21,423 nt of DNA from PNC22 sp035654175. Lineage in GTDB: Bacteria; Planctomycetota; Phycisphaerae; Phycisphaerales; UBA1924. Under the pieces are notes generated by a model. That model did no database searches. It saw nothing but the letters and a program-made list of their open reading frames with translations, and had not been told where the DNA came from. Every line of letters begins with the position of its first letter. Positions within the stretch are counted from its first letter, which is position 1. The translations under genes and the position numbers were made by a program. Positions 7,213-14,293 of the stretch are shown here, piece after piece. The stretch spans positions 1 through 21,423 of the forward strand of contig DASRXL010000056.1 in the NCBI GenBank assembly GCA_035654175.1. The letters run 5' to 3'.

Positions 7213-7704
7213 ATGCTCGCGAGTATCGCCCGTCACGCGGCCGGCGCGCTGATCGCGGCGGCCGTATCGCTCTGCGCCTGCTCCGAGCAGGAAGACTCGG
7301 CGGGGCGAGCGCCCTCCGAGAACCAGGCGCCCGAGCAGGCCCCGCGCGGCGACTCCTCGGCGCCGGTCGTGCAGAGCTACACCGTGCGCGGCCAGGTCGT
7401 GAGCGTCCCCACGCCGGAACGCCCCATTGACGACCTCCAGATCCGCCACGAGGCGATCCCCAATTACGCCGATCGCAAGGGCGACGTGGTCGTCAACTCC
7501 AAGGGCGAACGGGGCATGCGCTCCATGACGATGGGGTTCCCGGTCGCGGAGGGCGTGTCGCTCGCGGAGATCGCCCCGGGCGATCCCGTCGAGTTCACGT
7601 TCGTCGTCACCTGGGGCGAGAACTATCCCACCTTCGAGCTGACCCACATCAGGGAGCTCCCGGCCGAAACTCCGCTCGATTTCTCGGGGCCCACCGGCGG
7701 CTGA
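7213..7704 (+). CDS. CusF-like copper-binding lipoprotein
   Basis: A 163-residue protein starting at an ATG two bases after the previous stop. The N-terminus is a lipoprotein signal with a lipobox-like LCAC, giving Cys23 as the lipidated residue. A Pro/Glu/Ser-rich linker (24-52) precedes a small beta-barrel: YTVRGQVVSV (56-65), IRHEAIPNY (77-85), GMRSMTMGFPV (101-111), PGDPVEFTFVV (122-132) and THIREL (144-149). His79, Met105 and Met107 match the His and MTM methionines that bind Cu(I) in CusF; the CusF tryptophan position appears to be Met102. An insertion of about 15 residues separates the His and the MTM motif. The likely role is periplasmic or surface copper capture or delivery. No efflux pump or oxidase gene is adjacent. 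Confidence 0.8.
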   Translation: MLASIARHAAGALIAAAVSLCACSEQEDSAGRAPSENQAPEQAPRGDSSAPVVQSYTVRGQVVSVPTPERPIDDLQIRHEAIPNYADRKGDVVVNSKGERGMRSMTMGFPVAEGVSLAEIAPGDPVEFTFVVTWGENYPTFELTHIRELPAETPLDFSGPTGG

Positions 7705-7732
7705 TCGCCCGCGGGCGGGCCGGGAGTGGATG

Positions 7733-7779
7733 CAAAGAAAAACCCGATGCCCAGCTACAAAAGCTGCCGAGCACCGGGT
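7733..7779 (-). terminator. intrinsic terminator of the minus-strand UDG transcript
   Basis: Arms ACCCGATGC (7742-7750) and GCACCGGGT (7771-7779) pair with one mismatch. An inner stem CAGCT/AGCTG (7752-7756, 7762-7766) closes a five-base loop. Reading on the minus strand, the hairpin is followed at once by a T-rich run (TTTTTCTTT). It lies about 120 bases past the UDG stop, between convergent genes. On the plus strand there is no T-tract after the hairpin. Confidence 0.7.
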
Positions 7780-7801
7780 CTCGTGGGGGTCATGAACGGT
7801 T

Positions 7802-7825
7802 CGGTGAGTTCTCTCTTCCTCACCG
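7802..7825. repeat. 7-bp inverted repeat between convergent genes
   Basis: Perfect arms CGGTGAG (7802-7808) and CTCACCG (7819-7825) enclose a pyrimidine-rich loop of ten bases. It lies between the UDG stop and the terminator, so it is probably a 3'-untranslated hairpin of the UDG message. Confidence 0.4.
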
Positions 7826-7897
7826 CATCTCGATTCGCCGGGGCGGGCCGGGAGGTTCCGTGAGGAGTCCCACTTTTTCTCGCGTGGGCGCGAATCT

Positions 7898-8701
7898 TCA
7901 GTGAGGGCGTTCGCCCGCCAGCCGGGCCACCACCTGCTGAAGATCAGACCAGACCTTCTTGCGGTTCTCGGGCGTGTAGGAGCGGAGCAGGAAGGCCGGG
8001 TGGTAGGTCGGCATCACCGGGACGCGGAGCCCCCGCAGCCCGGGGCCTGCGTATTCCGCCCAGCGGCCGCGGAGTTGCCCCATCGAGTCGGAGCTGTCGA
8101 GCACGAGGCGGGACGCCGGAAGCCCGAGCGTGACGATGACCTCGGGCCTGACGATCGCGATCTGCTCGTGCAGGTAGGGGGCGCAGAGCCGGCACTCCTC
8201 CAGCGTGGGCGTGGCGTTGTTCGGCGGCCGGGTCTTGAGCACGTTGGCGATGTAGACGTCCTCGCGGCGCAGCCCCATGGCGACGATCATCTTGTCGAGC
8301 AACTGCCCGGCGCGCCCGACAAACGGCACGCCGGTCCGATCCTCGTCGGCGCCGGGCGCCTCGCCGATGAACATGAGCCGGGCGCACACGTCGCCATCGC
8401 CCCAGACGATGTTGGTGTGCGCGGTGACGAAGTTCTTGTGCGGCGCCTCGTGCTCGTACCGCGCGCGCAGCTCGCCCATCTTCCGGAGCGATTCGGCGCG
8501 CTCGGCATCTCTGCGCGCGCCGGAAGCTGCGACGGGCTCGGTCACGACCTGCGCCGGAGGCTCTGCCGGCGGGCGCTCCTCCTCGCAGGGAGGGCCCGCG
8601 AAGCAGGGCACGAAATCCACCCCGAGGAGGCGGCTCGTCTCGGCTTGCTGGCGCATCGCCCGGCGGGCCCGCCCGATCTGCTCATCAAGCTCCATGGTCA
8701 T
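7898..8701 (-). CDS. uracil-DNA glycosylase, family 4-like, lacking most Fe-S cysteines
   Basis: A 267-residue protein. Family-4 motif 1 is clear (GEAPGADEDRTGVPFVGRAGQLLD, residues 113-136), as is motif 2 (MPTYHPAFLLR, 230-240, His234). These line the uracil pocket; the enzyme removes uracil from DNA to start base excision repair. The usual four-cysteine [4Fe-4S] set is largely missing. The KCRPP position is KTRPP (Thr157), Cys173 sits at the expected +16 spacing, and there is no CxxC just before TNIVWGDGD. An extra helical N-terminus with a Pro/Glu/Ala-rich linker (residues 1-75) is present. The start may be ATG 8701 or ATG 8695. It is the last gene of its minus-strand run, 22 bases after the aminotransferase gene. 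Confidence 0.9.
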   Translation of the reverse strand: MTMELDEQIGRARRAMRQQAETSRLLGVDFVPCFAGPPCEEERPPAEPPAQVVTEPVAASGARRDAERAESLRKMGELRARYEHEAPHKNFVTAHTNIVWGDGDVCARLMFIGEAPGADEDRTGVPFVGRAGQLLDKMIVAMGLRREDVYIANVLKTRPPNNATPTLEECRLCAPYLHEQIAIVRPEVIVTLGLPASRLVLDSSDSMGQLRGRWAEYAGPGLRGLRVPVMPTYHPAFLLRSYTPENRKKVWSDLQQVVARLAGERPH

Positions 8702-8723
8702 GTGTCGGCCCGGCGCCTCCCGC

Positions 8724-9944
8724 TCAGCGGGTGATCAGCGACTCGATCGCGCGGATCAGGCTCGCCATCTCCTCGTCCGTCGAAAACGGCCCGGGGCTCG
8801 CCCGCACGGCCCCGCCGCCCTCGAGAGTCCCCATCGCGCGGTGCGCGCTCGGCGCGCAGTGAAGCCCCGCCCGCACCGCGATCCCCCACTCCCCGTCAAG
8901 ATACGTGGAGACTTCCTGCGCCGAGAACCCGGCGACGTTGAACGTCACCACGCCGTGCCGCCGCGACACATCGCGCGGGCCGAGGATGCTGACGGCGCGA
9001 TCGCCCTCGAAGCGCTCGATGAACATCCCGATGAGCCGCCGCTCGTGCGCCAGCGCCGCCGGCTGCGACGGCACGCTCTCGTCCTCGAGCGCCGCCAGCA
9101 GCCCCGCCCTGCCGACGACGTTCTGCGTGCCGACCTCGAACACGCCCGGGAGCTCCGGCGGGTTGAAGTCCTCGACGCTCCCGGCGAGCGTGCCGCCGGT
9201 GCCGCCGTACCGGGTCGGGCGCACGCGGCAGCTGGTTCCGTCCTCTCTGTACGCCCGGTCCGAGACGAACATCCCGCCCGTGCCGCCCGGCCCGAGCATG
9301 GCCTTGTGCCCGCTGAACGCGAGCACGTCGATCTGCATGGCCTGCACGTCGATCGGCAGCGCCCCCATCGCCTGGGCGCCGTCGGCGATGAAGAGCACGT
9401 GCGCGGCGCGCTCGCGCAGGCCCCTGCCGATCTGCTCGATCGGCTGCGCCGTGCCGACCACGTTGCTGCACATCGTCATCACGACGGCGCAGCACCGCTC
9501 GTCCGCGGCCGCGCCTACAACCTCGGCGGGGTCCACGAAGCCGTCACGCGAGCAGCCCACCTCGACCACCTCGCAGTACCCGTCGCGCTCCAGGTGCTTC
9601 AGAGGCCTGCGCACGGCGTTGTGCTCGAGCGCGGTGGTCACCACCCGCGGGCGCGGGCCGCGCGGGGGCGCGCCGCACCAGAGCAGGCCGAGGATGGCGT
9701 CGTTCAAAGACGCGGTCGACCCGCTCGAAAGGCAGATCCTGTCCGGCGACGGCGCATTGATGCGGGACGCGATCGCCTCGCGCAGGTGGCACGTCGCCTC
9801 GCCGGCGCGCCGGGAAACGCGGTGCTGCCCGCGCCCGGGATTGCCCGCCGGGCTGTTGATCGCCCCCAGCATCGCCGGCCCGACCGCCGGGGCCTTCGGC
9901 CAGCTCGTCGACGCGTTGTCGAGATAGGTCAGCTCGGGCGTCAC
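8724..9944 (-). CDS. class V aminotransferase-fold PLP enzyme, cysteine desulfurase-like
   Basis: A 406-residue protein starting at a GTG (9944). The N-terminus YLDNASTSWPKAPAV and GNPGRGQHRVSRRAGE are typical of the cysteine-desulfurase family. PLP contacts are visible: GSTASLN (75-81, phosphate loop), His108 (LEHNA), Asp188 and Gln191 (IADGAQAMG), and the Schiff-base lysine Lys214 in FSGHKAMLGPGG. The active-site cysteine is likely Cys363 in RAGLHCAPSAHRAMGT, and Arg381 (VRASPG) should bind the substrate carboxylate. This Cys arrangement fits a SufS-like group II desulfurase that releases sulfur from cysteine. No Suf or Isc scaffold gene is adjacent, so its acceptor is unknown; selenocysteine lyase is an alternative. 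Confidence 0.88.
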   Translation of the reverse strand: MTPELTYLDNASTSWPKAPAVGPAMLGAINSPAGNPGRGQHRVSRRAGEATCHLREAIASRINAPSPDRICLSSGSTASLNDAILGLLWCGAPPRGPRPRVVTTALEHNAVRRPLKHLERDGYCEVVEVGCSRDGFVDPAEVVGAAADERCCAVVMTMCSNVVGTAQPIEQIGRGLRERAAHVLFIADGAQAMGALPIDVQAMQIDVLAFSGHKAMLGPGGTGGMFVSDRAYREDGTSCRVRPTRYGGTGGTLAGSVEDFNPPELPGVFEVGTQNVVGRAGLLAALEDESVPSQPAALAHERRLIGMFIERFEGDRAVSILGPRDVSRRHGVVTFNVAGFSAQEVSTYLDGEWGIAVRAGLHCAPSAHRAMGTLEGGGAVRASPGPFSTDEEMASLIRAIESLITR

Positions 9945-9986
9945 AGCCGCACTGTACCCCCGTGATCCGGCGCGTGCGCGGGCCGA

Positions 9987-10292
9987 TCACCCGCCGCCCG
10001 TATCGCCGCCGGTGTCATCCGTCGCGCCCTCGCCCCCTTCCGGAACCTGCTCGCGCTCCGGGAGCTGCTCCTGCGCGGGCGCCGCCGGGCCTCGCTCCTC
10101 AAGGGCCGGAGGCGCGGGCTCCCGGACCTCGCGCCCCTTCTCGGAAGTTCCCGCGGCTCCCGCGCCCGGGACGGGAAGCTTCTGGCCGCTGATCAGCGGC
10201 GGAAGAACGGCGCCCGCGAACGCGCCGACGACCAGGCCGAGCACGAGCCCGGGAACGAAGCCGCGCGTGCCGACCGTGCTACGACCCGCCAT
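9987..10292 (-). CDS. small single-pass membrane protein with Pro/Glu-rich tail
   Basis: A 101-residue protein. The ATG at 10292 has a strong AAGGAG ribosome site eight bases upstream, which decides the start. A basic N-terminus (MAGRSTVGTR) precedes one hydrophobic helix at about residues 12-34 (GFVPGLVLGLVVGAFAGAVLPPL). The remaining 65 residues are low complexity, rich in Pro, Glu, Gly and Ala, and end in DTGGDTGGG. It is probably an inner-membrane anchor with a disordered tail. No domain is recognised. It lies 42 bases before the aminotransferase gene. Confidence 0.6.
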   Translation of the reverse strand: MAGRSTVGTRGFVPGLVLGLVVGAFAGAVLPPLISGQKLPVPGAGAAGTSEKGREVREPAPPALEERGPAAPAQEQLPEREQVPEGGEGATDDTGGDTGGG

Positions 10293-10339
10293 GCCGCCAC
10301 TCCTTGCATCCCGCCCGACGTTCGGAACCGGCGCCGACC

Positions 10340-10543
10340 TCAACCAAGTCGGCGCATCCGTCCCATCCATCGACCATACCGCAGAGCCGCCGCGAGCAGT
10401 TCGGCCCGGGAGGCCGGGGCGCCCCGGCCGAACGCCGTGTGCCACCGCCACGCCCAGTAGGAACCGCGCAGCCTGAACCGCGAGCGAGCGGCGAGTCTGA
10501 GGAGCTCATAGCTCCCGAGGATCCATGTCAGCGGGCCGGGCAT
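10340..10543 (-). CDS. small Trp/Arg-rich hypothetical protein
   Basis: A 67-residue frame from an ATG at 10543, 25 bases after the epimerase stop. The composition is protein-like rather than shadow-like: LTWILGSYELLRLAARSRF, RGSYWAWRWHTAFGRG and ALRYGRWMGRMRRLG form two amphipathic, Trp- and Arg-rich segments. It fills an otherwise empty gap in a compact gene run and is followed 47 bases later by the next small gene. No good ribosome site is present, which lowers confidence. Function unknown. Confidence 0.5.
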   Translation of the reverse strand: MPGPLTWILGSYELLRLAARSRFRLRGSYWAWRWHTAFGRGAPASRAELLAAALRYGRWMGRMRRLG

Positions 10544-10568
10544 CCAAGGGAACGATAGCCGTCCGGCC

Positions 10569-11594
10569 TCACTCCTCCCTTTGGCGCGCGGCGTCGATCT
10601 GCCGGGTCCATTCGACCGTCTCGGCGAGGCCCTCCTCGGCGGTCGCGATCGGTCGATAGCCGAGGACTTCCCTGGCGCGGCTGATATCGGCGAGCGAGTG
10701 TCGCACGTCGCCCGCGCGCGCCGGCTCGTGGCGGGGCACGAGATCGGCGCGGCCGAAGCTCTGCGCGATGTTTCGCGCGAGGTCGGCAACGGAGATGCGC
10801 CTGCCGGCCCCGACGTTCAGCACCGCGCCGGGCGGCGGCGACTCCACGGCCCCGGCCTGCATCGTGGCGAGCACGGCGTTCGAAACGTACGTGAAGTCGC
10901 GCGTCTGGCCGCCGTCGCCGTAGATCACGGGGCGCTGGCCCGCGGCGATCGCGGCGCAGAACCGCGGCACCGCCGCCGCGTACGCACTCCCCGCGGGTTG
11001 GCGCGGCCCGAAGACGTTGAAGTAGCGGAGGCTCAGGGTCTCGAGCTGGTAGGTGTGAGCCCATGCCTCCATGAGCATCTCGCCGGCGACCTTCGACGCC
11101 GCGTACGGCGACCGCGGCGCCGGAGGGATGGTCTCGACCTTGGGCAACCGCTCGGTCTCGCCGTAGGCCGAGCTCGACGCCGCGAAGACGATCCGGCGAG
11201 CGCCCGCGCCGCGGGCCGCCTCGAGCACGCGCAGCGTGCCGGTGGCATTCACGATCCACGTGCGCTCGGGCTCATCGACCGAGCGCGGCACCGAGCCCAG
11301 CGCCGCAAGGTGGAACACGGCCGAGCAGCCCCCGACCGCCTCGGCCAGGGCCGCGTCCTCCAGGATGGAAGCCTGCACGAACCGGAGCCGGTCCGGCTCG
11401 ATCTCGATCAGCTCCGCGAGGTGGGCCAGCGTGGAGTTGGAGAGATCGTCGATGACCGTCACCGAAGCGCCGAGCGCGAGCAGGCCATCGACCAGATGGC
11501 CGCCGATAAACCCCGCGCCGCCGGTCACGCAGACCTTCCGGCCTTCGTACGACCGGCGGAGGGGGGCCACGAGCTCGGCGGGGTACCTCATCAT
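10569..11594 (-). CDS. NAD-dependent epimerase/dehydratase, likely UDP-hexose(NAc) 4-epimerase
   Basis: A 341-residue extended short-chain dehydrogenase/reductase. The Rossmann motif VTGGAGFIGGHLVDGLL starts at residue 23. Asp49-Asp50 follows beta-2 (VTVIDDLS), indicating NAD preference. HLAALGSV (95-102) matches the family, the catalytic serine is in FAASSSAYGE (137-146), and Tyr164/Lys168 form YxxxK. The stretch YFNVFGPRQ... SAYAAAVPRF resembles UDP-N-acetylglucosamine 4-epimerases of the WbpP type, so surface-sugar precursor synthesis is likely; substrate choice cannot be proved here. Two ATGs are adjacent (11594, 11591) with only a weak AGGG upstream. The frame continues upstream into the protease gene, but that part is not epimerase sequence. 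It lies 23 bases after the protease stop, so read-through is plausible. Confidence 0.87.
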   Translation of the reverse strand: MMRYPAELVAPLRRSYEGRKVCVTGGAGFIGGHLVDGLLALGASVTVIDDLSNSTLAHLAELIEIEPDRLRFVQASILEDAALAEAVGGCSAVFHLAALGSVPRSVDEPERTWIVNATGTLRVLEAARGAGARRIVFAASSSAYGETERLPKVETIPPAPRSPYAASKVAGEMLMEAWAHTYQLETLSLRYFNVFGPRQPAGSAYAAAVPRFCAAIAAGQRPVIYGDGGQTRDFTYVSNAVLATMQAGAVESPPPGAVLNVGAGRRISVADLARNIAQSFGRADLVPRHEPARAGDVRHSLADISRAREVLGYRPIATAEEGLAETVEWTRQIDAARQREE

Positions 11595-11617
11595 CGCGGG
11601 GCGACCCTGGGAGACCT

Positions 11618-11801
11618 TCAGCAGCCCGCGTTCCACAGGTTGAGGAAGGCGAGCACGTCCTGCGTGTTGATCGTGCCGTCGCCGTTGATGTCCGCCGACC
11701 CCTCGCCCGCGTTCCACGCGTTCAGGAACGCGAGCACGTCCTGCGTGTTCACGCTCCCGTCGCCGTTGAAGTCCGCCACGCACTCCTCGGCGCAGACGAA
11801 G
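11618..11801. repeat. 184-bp dockerin-coding direct repeat, copy 1
   Basis: This segment at the 3' end of the serine protease gene matches 14110-14293 with only two differences, one synonymous (Gly) and one Glu/Asp. It covers the whole dockerin module, the stop codon and a few codons before it. Identity stops abruptly on both sides. Confidence 0.95.
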
Positions 11802-13807
11802 CTGAAGACGCGGAACTCGTCGATCGCGGCCTCGATGATCGAGCCGCTGCCCGCGTCCTCCGCGACGAACCGCACCTGCACCGTGCCGCTGGGCGACACG
11901 AAGTCGGACATGCGGAACTGATGGAAGTACCACCCGCCCATGGCCTGCGAACCGGTCGGCCCGACGGTCTCCGCGTTCACCCAGGCGCCGCCGTTGGTGA
12001 CGTCCACGCGGAACCTGTCGTTCTGGGGATCACCCCCCTTGTCGTTGGAGTACCACCGCCAGTAGCTCACGACGGCGTCGGGCTCGGCCGCGAGGTCCAG
12101 CACCGGGGTCTTGAGCGTGGTCTTGCCGTTGTCGACGTCGAAGTCGCCGATGTTCCCGCCCCGCCCGTCGGTCACCCAGCACTGCGTGCCGTCGCCCGAC
12201 ACGTCGTCGCCCGGCTGGGCGTCGGTGGGCTGCGGGTCCGCGCGGTTCCAGAGGCCGGTAGTCGCTCCGTCGCCGGCGTCGCCCACGGTCCATCCGGCGT
12301 CGGTCTCGAAGTCGTCCTCGCGCACGGTCTCGTATCCCAGGGTCGAGTCCGCCGCGTACGACTGGTTGGGGGCCAGGCGCGGCTCGAGAACGACCTCACC
12401 GCCGGTGGTCTCGGCGCTGAAGTAGTAGCGGACCGTCGTGCCGCAATCGATCGCCGGGAACGTGGCGATGTACACGTTCTCCTGCGGCTCGGCCATGGGC
12501 ACGGAGACGAACCCCGAGCCCGCGTCGTAATAGAAGATGCCCGTGCCCGGCTGCGGGAACACGTCGCCGTCGGCCAGGACCTCCACGGTGACCGTGGTGC
12601 CGCCGGCCGGGTCCACCTGCTCGGGCAGGCCGCCCGGGAAGTGGAACGTCAGCAGCGGGCATTCGCACACGCCGCGAGGGCTGGCGAGCGCCGTCTGCAG
12701 GCCCGAGTGGTTGTACCCGGTGCCGTAATTGCCGCTGTTGCCCGAGCAGCCCCCGTGCGTGTGGATGCCGATCGCCATCCCCGTCGAATCGTCGATCACC
12801 GGCGAGCCGGAGTTGCCGCCGGTCGTGTCCGTCTGGTACGACACCGTCGTCCCAGAGAAGCTGAAGTAGGGCCCCGTGTGCGTCTTCTGGACCTGGTTCC
12901 ACTGCGGCGGCACCGGGCTGCTCGTGGTCCCGTAGCCGGTGATCCGGATCTGCTGTCCGGTGACCTGCGGCGGGATGGAAAGCGCGAACGCGTCGCCGTA
13001 CGCCTCGTAGGGGGTGAGCCCCGTGTTGGAGTTGGGGAACACGCCGAAATAGGCCCAGTCGTCGCCCACCCCGCTGCCGCCCGAGTTGCTCTGGCGGCTG
13101 GCGATATCCGGGGCGTACTGGTCCTCCGGCGGCGGGTGGTTCAGGCTGCCGTTCGAGTTGGACAGCGGCACGTTGAACTCCACCACGGTGATGCTGTTGT
13201 TCGACGTCGAGCAGTGCCCCGCGGTGAGGAAGCAGTGGTTGCAGTCCTCGATCAGCCACCCCGTGCACCCGACCGGCAGCAGCCGGGCCGTCCGGTTGTC
13301 GTCCGAGAGCTCGCGGTCGTCCGTCGCCCCGCAGATCGAACGATCGACGAAGGGCTCGAACTCCGCCTGCACGGTGCTCATCCGCAGCAGGTTGTCGCCG
13401 GTGCCGCCCCGCGCCACGATCTCCACGATCACCTCGTCGCCGTTGAAGTACGCCGACGTGCGCCCCCACTGCTTCACGTGCAGGCCGTTCAGCCGCTGCT
13501 GGGCCCCGTCGAGCGTGGACGTGATCCGCAGGTACGACGCGCTCCCGTCGCTGACCAGGCCCGACAGCACCACCTCGTCGAACTCCAGGCGAAGCGCCGC
13601 GGCTCCAGGGATGAAGATCCGGCGGCTGAACACCACCGCCTCCCCCTCGCCCTCGTGCCGCACCAGCCCCGAGTCCACCTCCACCGCCATCGGCTCGGTG
13701 ATCAGCGGAGCCGGCTGGATCTCCTGCGCGAGAGCCGCACCTGAATGCACGCCACCCAACGCCGCGGCCAGAACGAAGGCCGGAGCGAACCGCGCGACCT
13801 TGACCAT
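11618..13807 (-). CDS. secreted trypsin-like serine protease with GC-type dockerin module
   Basis: A 729-residue protein. The ATG at 13807 has AAGG six bases upstream. A signal peptide (about 1-27, ending AALAQ) leads to a beta-rich N-domain (30-155). A chymotrypsin-fold protease follows: catalytic His198 in FLTAGHCS, probable Asp250 in GDDWAYF, and Ser333 in TGGNSGSPV. Cysteines around the His loop (Cys181, 189, 192, 199) suggest disulfides. Residues about 387-500 form an Ig-like domain (GGLPEQVDPAGGTTVTV) and 500-670 a jelly-roll-type domain (DDFETDAGWTVGD... VRFVAED). The C-terminus (676-729) has two EF-hand loops, DFNGDGSVNTQD and DINGDGTINTQD, ending AGC. It probably acts outside the cell on proteins. 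The last 340 residues resemble those of the neighbouring metalloprotease. Confidence 0.9.
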   Translation of the reverse strand: MVKVARFAPAFVLAAALGGVHSGAALAQEIQPAPLITEPMAVEVDSGLVRHEGEGEAVVFSRRIFIPGAAALRLEFDEVVLSGLVSDGSASYLRITSTLDGAQQRLNGLHVKQWGRTSAYFNGDEVIVEIVARGGTGDNLLRMSTVQAEFEPFVDRSICGATDDRELSDDNRTARLLPVGCTGWLIEDCNHCFLTAGHCSTSNNSITVVEFNVPLSNSNGSLNHPPPEDQYAPDIASRQSNSGGSGVGDDWAYFGVFPNSNTGLTPYEAYGDAFALSIPPQVTGQQIRITGYGTTSSPVPPQWNQVQKTHTGPYFSFSGTTVSYQTDTTGGNSGSPVIDDSTGMAIGIHTHGGCSGNSGNYGTGYNHSGLQTALASPRGVCECPLLTFHFPGGLPEQVDPAGGTTVTVEVLADGDVFPQPGTGIFYYDAGSGFVSVPMAEPQENVYIATFPAIDCGTTVRYYFSAETTGGEVVLEPRLAPNQSYAADSTLGYETVREDDFETDAGWTVGDAGDGATTGLWNRADPQPTDAQPGDDVSGDGTQCWVTDGRGGNIGDFDVDNGKTTLKTPVLDLAAEPDAVVSYWRWYSNDKGGDPQNDRFRVDVTNGGAWVNAETVGPTGSQAMGGWYFHQFRMSDFVSPSGTVQVRFVAEDAGSGSIIEAAIDEFRVFSFVCAEECVADFNGDGSVNTQDVLAFLNAWNAGEGSADINGDGTINTQDVLAFLNLWNAGC

Positions 13808-13839
13808 GATTGCCTTCCCTTCACTCTCTCTCTGATCCA

Positions 13840-13853
13840 GGCGGCGCGCCGCC
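13840..13853. repeat. 14-bp GC palindrome in the protease leader
   Basis: GGCGGCGCGCCGCC is a perfect palindrome 33 bases before the protease start codon. In so GC-rich a genome it could be chance, but it neighbours two longer inverted repeats. Confidence 0.4.
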
Positions 13854-13859
13854 GGACGC

Positions 13860-13883
13860 GACCTGCTCGGCTCGGAGCAGGTC
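13860..13883. repeat. 9-bp inverted repeat in the protease leader
   Basis: Perfect arms GACCTGCTC (13860-13868) and GAGCAGGTC (13875-13883) enclose a six-base loop. It lies just downstream of a possible -10 hexamer on the minus strand, so it could be an operator or the first hairpin of the message. Confidence 0.6.
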
Positions 13884-13932
13884 CGGCGAGACTATCAACA
13901 CCCGGCGGGAGCCGCAAGACGGCTCAGCGCAC

Positions 13933-13955
13933 TTTGCGCGGCCGATCCGCGCAAA
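13933..13955. repeat. 9-bp inverted repeat upstream of the protease promoter
   Basis: Perfect arms TTTGCGCGG (13933-13941) and CCGCGCAAA (13947-13955) flank CCGAT. The A/T-capped symmetric arms with five-base spacing resemble a dimeric regulator site. The position upstream of the predicted -35 would suit an activator. Confidence 0.5.
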
Positions 13956-14060
13956 CAGATGAATCGCACGAACTTACGGCAGAACACGAGACACGGGCTT
14001 TCCCCGGCCCAGGCCCGCGGGCGGTGCGACGCGCCGTCGCCCCACCGCGCCCCGGGAGCG

Positions 14061-14088
14061 GCCCCGGCGGGCAGACGCCCGCCGGGGC
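14061..14088 (-). terminator. perfect 12-bp hairpin after the metalloprotease gene
   Basis: Arms GCCCCGGCGGGC (14061-14072) and GCCCGCCGGGGC (14077-14088) close a four-base loop, 21 bases after the stop codon at 14110. No T-tract follows on either strand. It is the strongest hairpin in the window and probably ends or stabilises the transcript. Confidence 0.5.
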
Positions 14089-14109
14089 TCCACGTGCCGG
14101 CGCTTGGGC

Positions 14110-14293
14110 TCAGCAGCCCGCGTTCCACAGGTTGAGGAAGGCGAGCACGTCCTGCGTGTTGATCGTGCCGTCGCCGTTGATGTCCGCCGACCCCTCCCCC
14201 GCGTTCCACGCGTTCAGGAACGCGAGCACGTCCTGCGTGTTCACGCTCCCGTCGCCGTTGAAGTCCGCCACGCAATCCTCGGCGCAGACGAAG
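14110..14293. repeat. 184-bp dockerin-coding direct repeat, copy 2
   Basis: Second copy of the repeat described at 11618-11801, at the 3' end of the metalloprotease gene, 2492 bases away in the same orientation. 182 of 184 bases agree. Confidence 0.95.

Larger units (their letters stand above)
13808..14109. promoter_or_regulatory. 302-base leader and promoter region of the serine protease gene
   Basis: No gene is visible in this stretch. It holds the terminator-like hairpin of the metalloprotease gene (14061-14088) and three inverted repeats on the approach to the protease start: 13933-13955, 13860-13883 and 13840-13853. A weak minus-strand -35/-10 pair, TTGCGG (13917-13912) and TAGTCT (13894-13889), is spaced 17 bases apart. 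If real, transcription would begin near 13882 and the two inner repeats would lie in or at the start of the leader RNA. Confidence 0.45.

Noticed and set aside
11595..11933. Longer N-terminus for the epimerase.
   Set aside because: It is the frame-shifted image of the dockerin repeat at the end of the protease gene; the Rossmann motif begins 22 residues after the chosen start.
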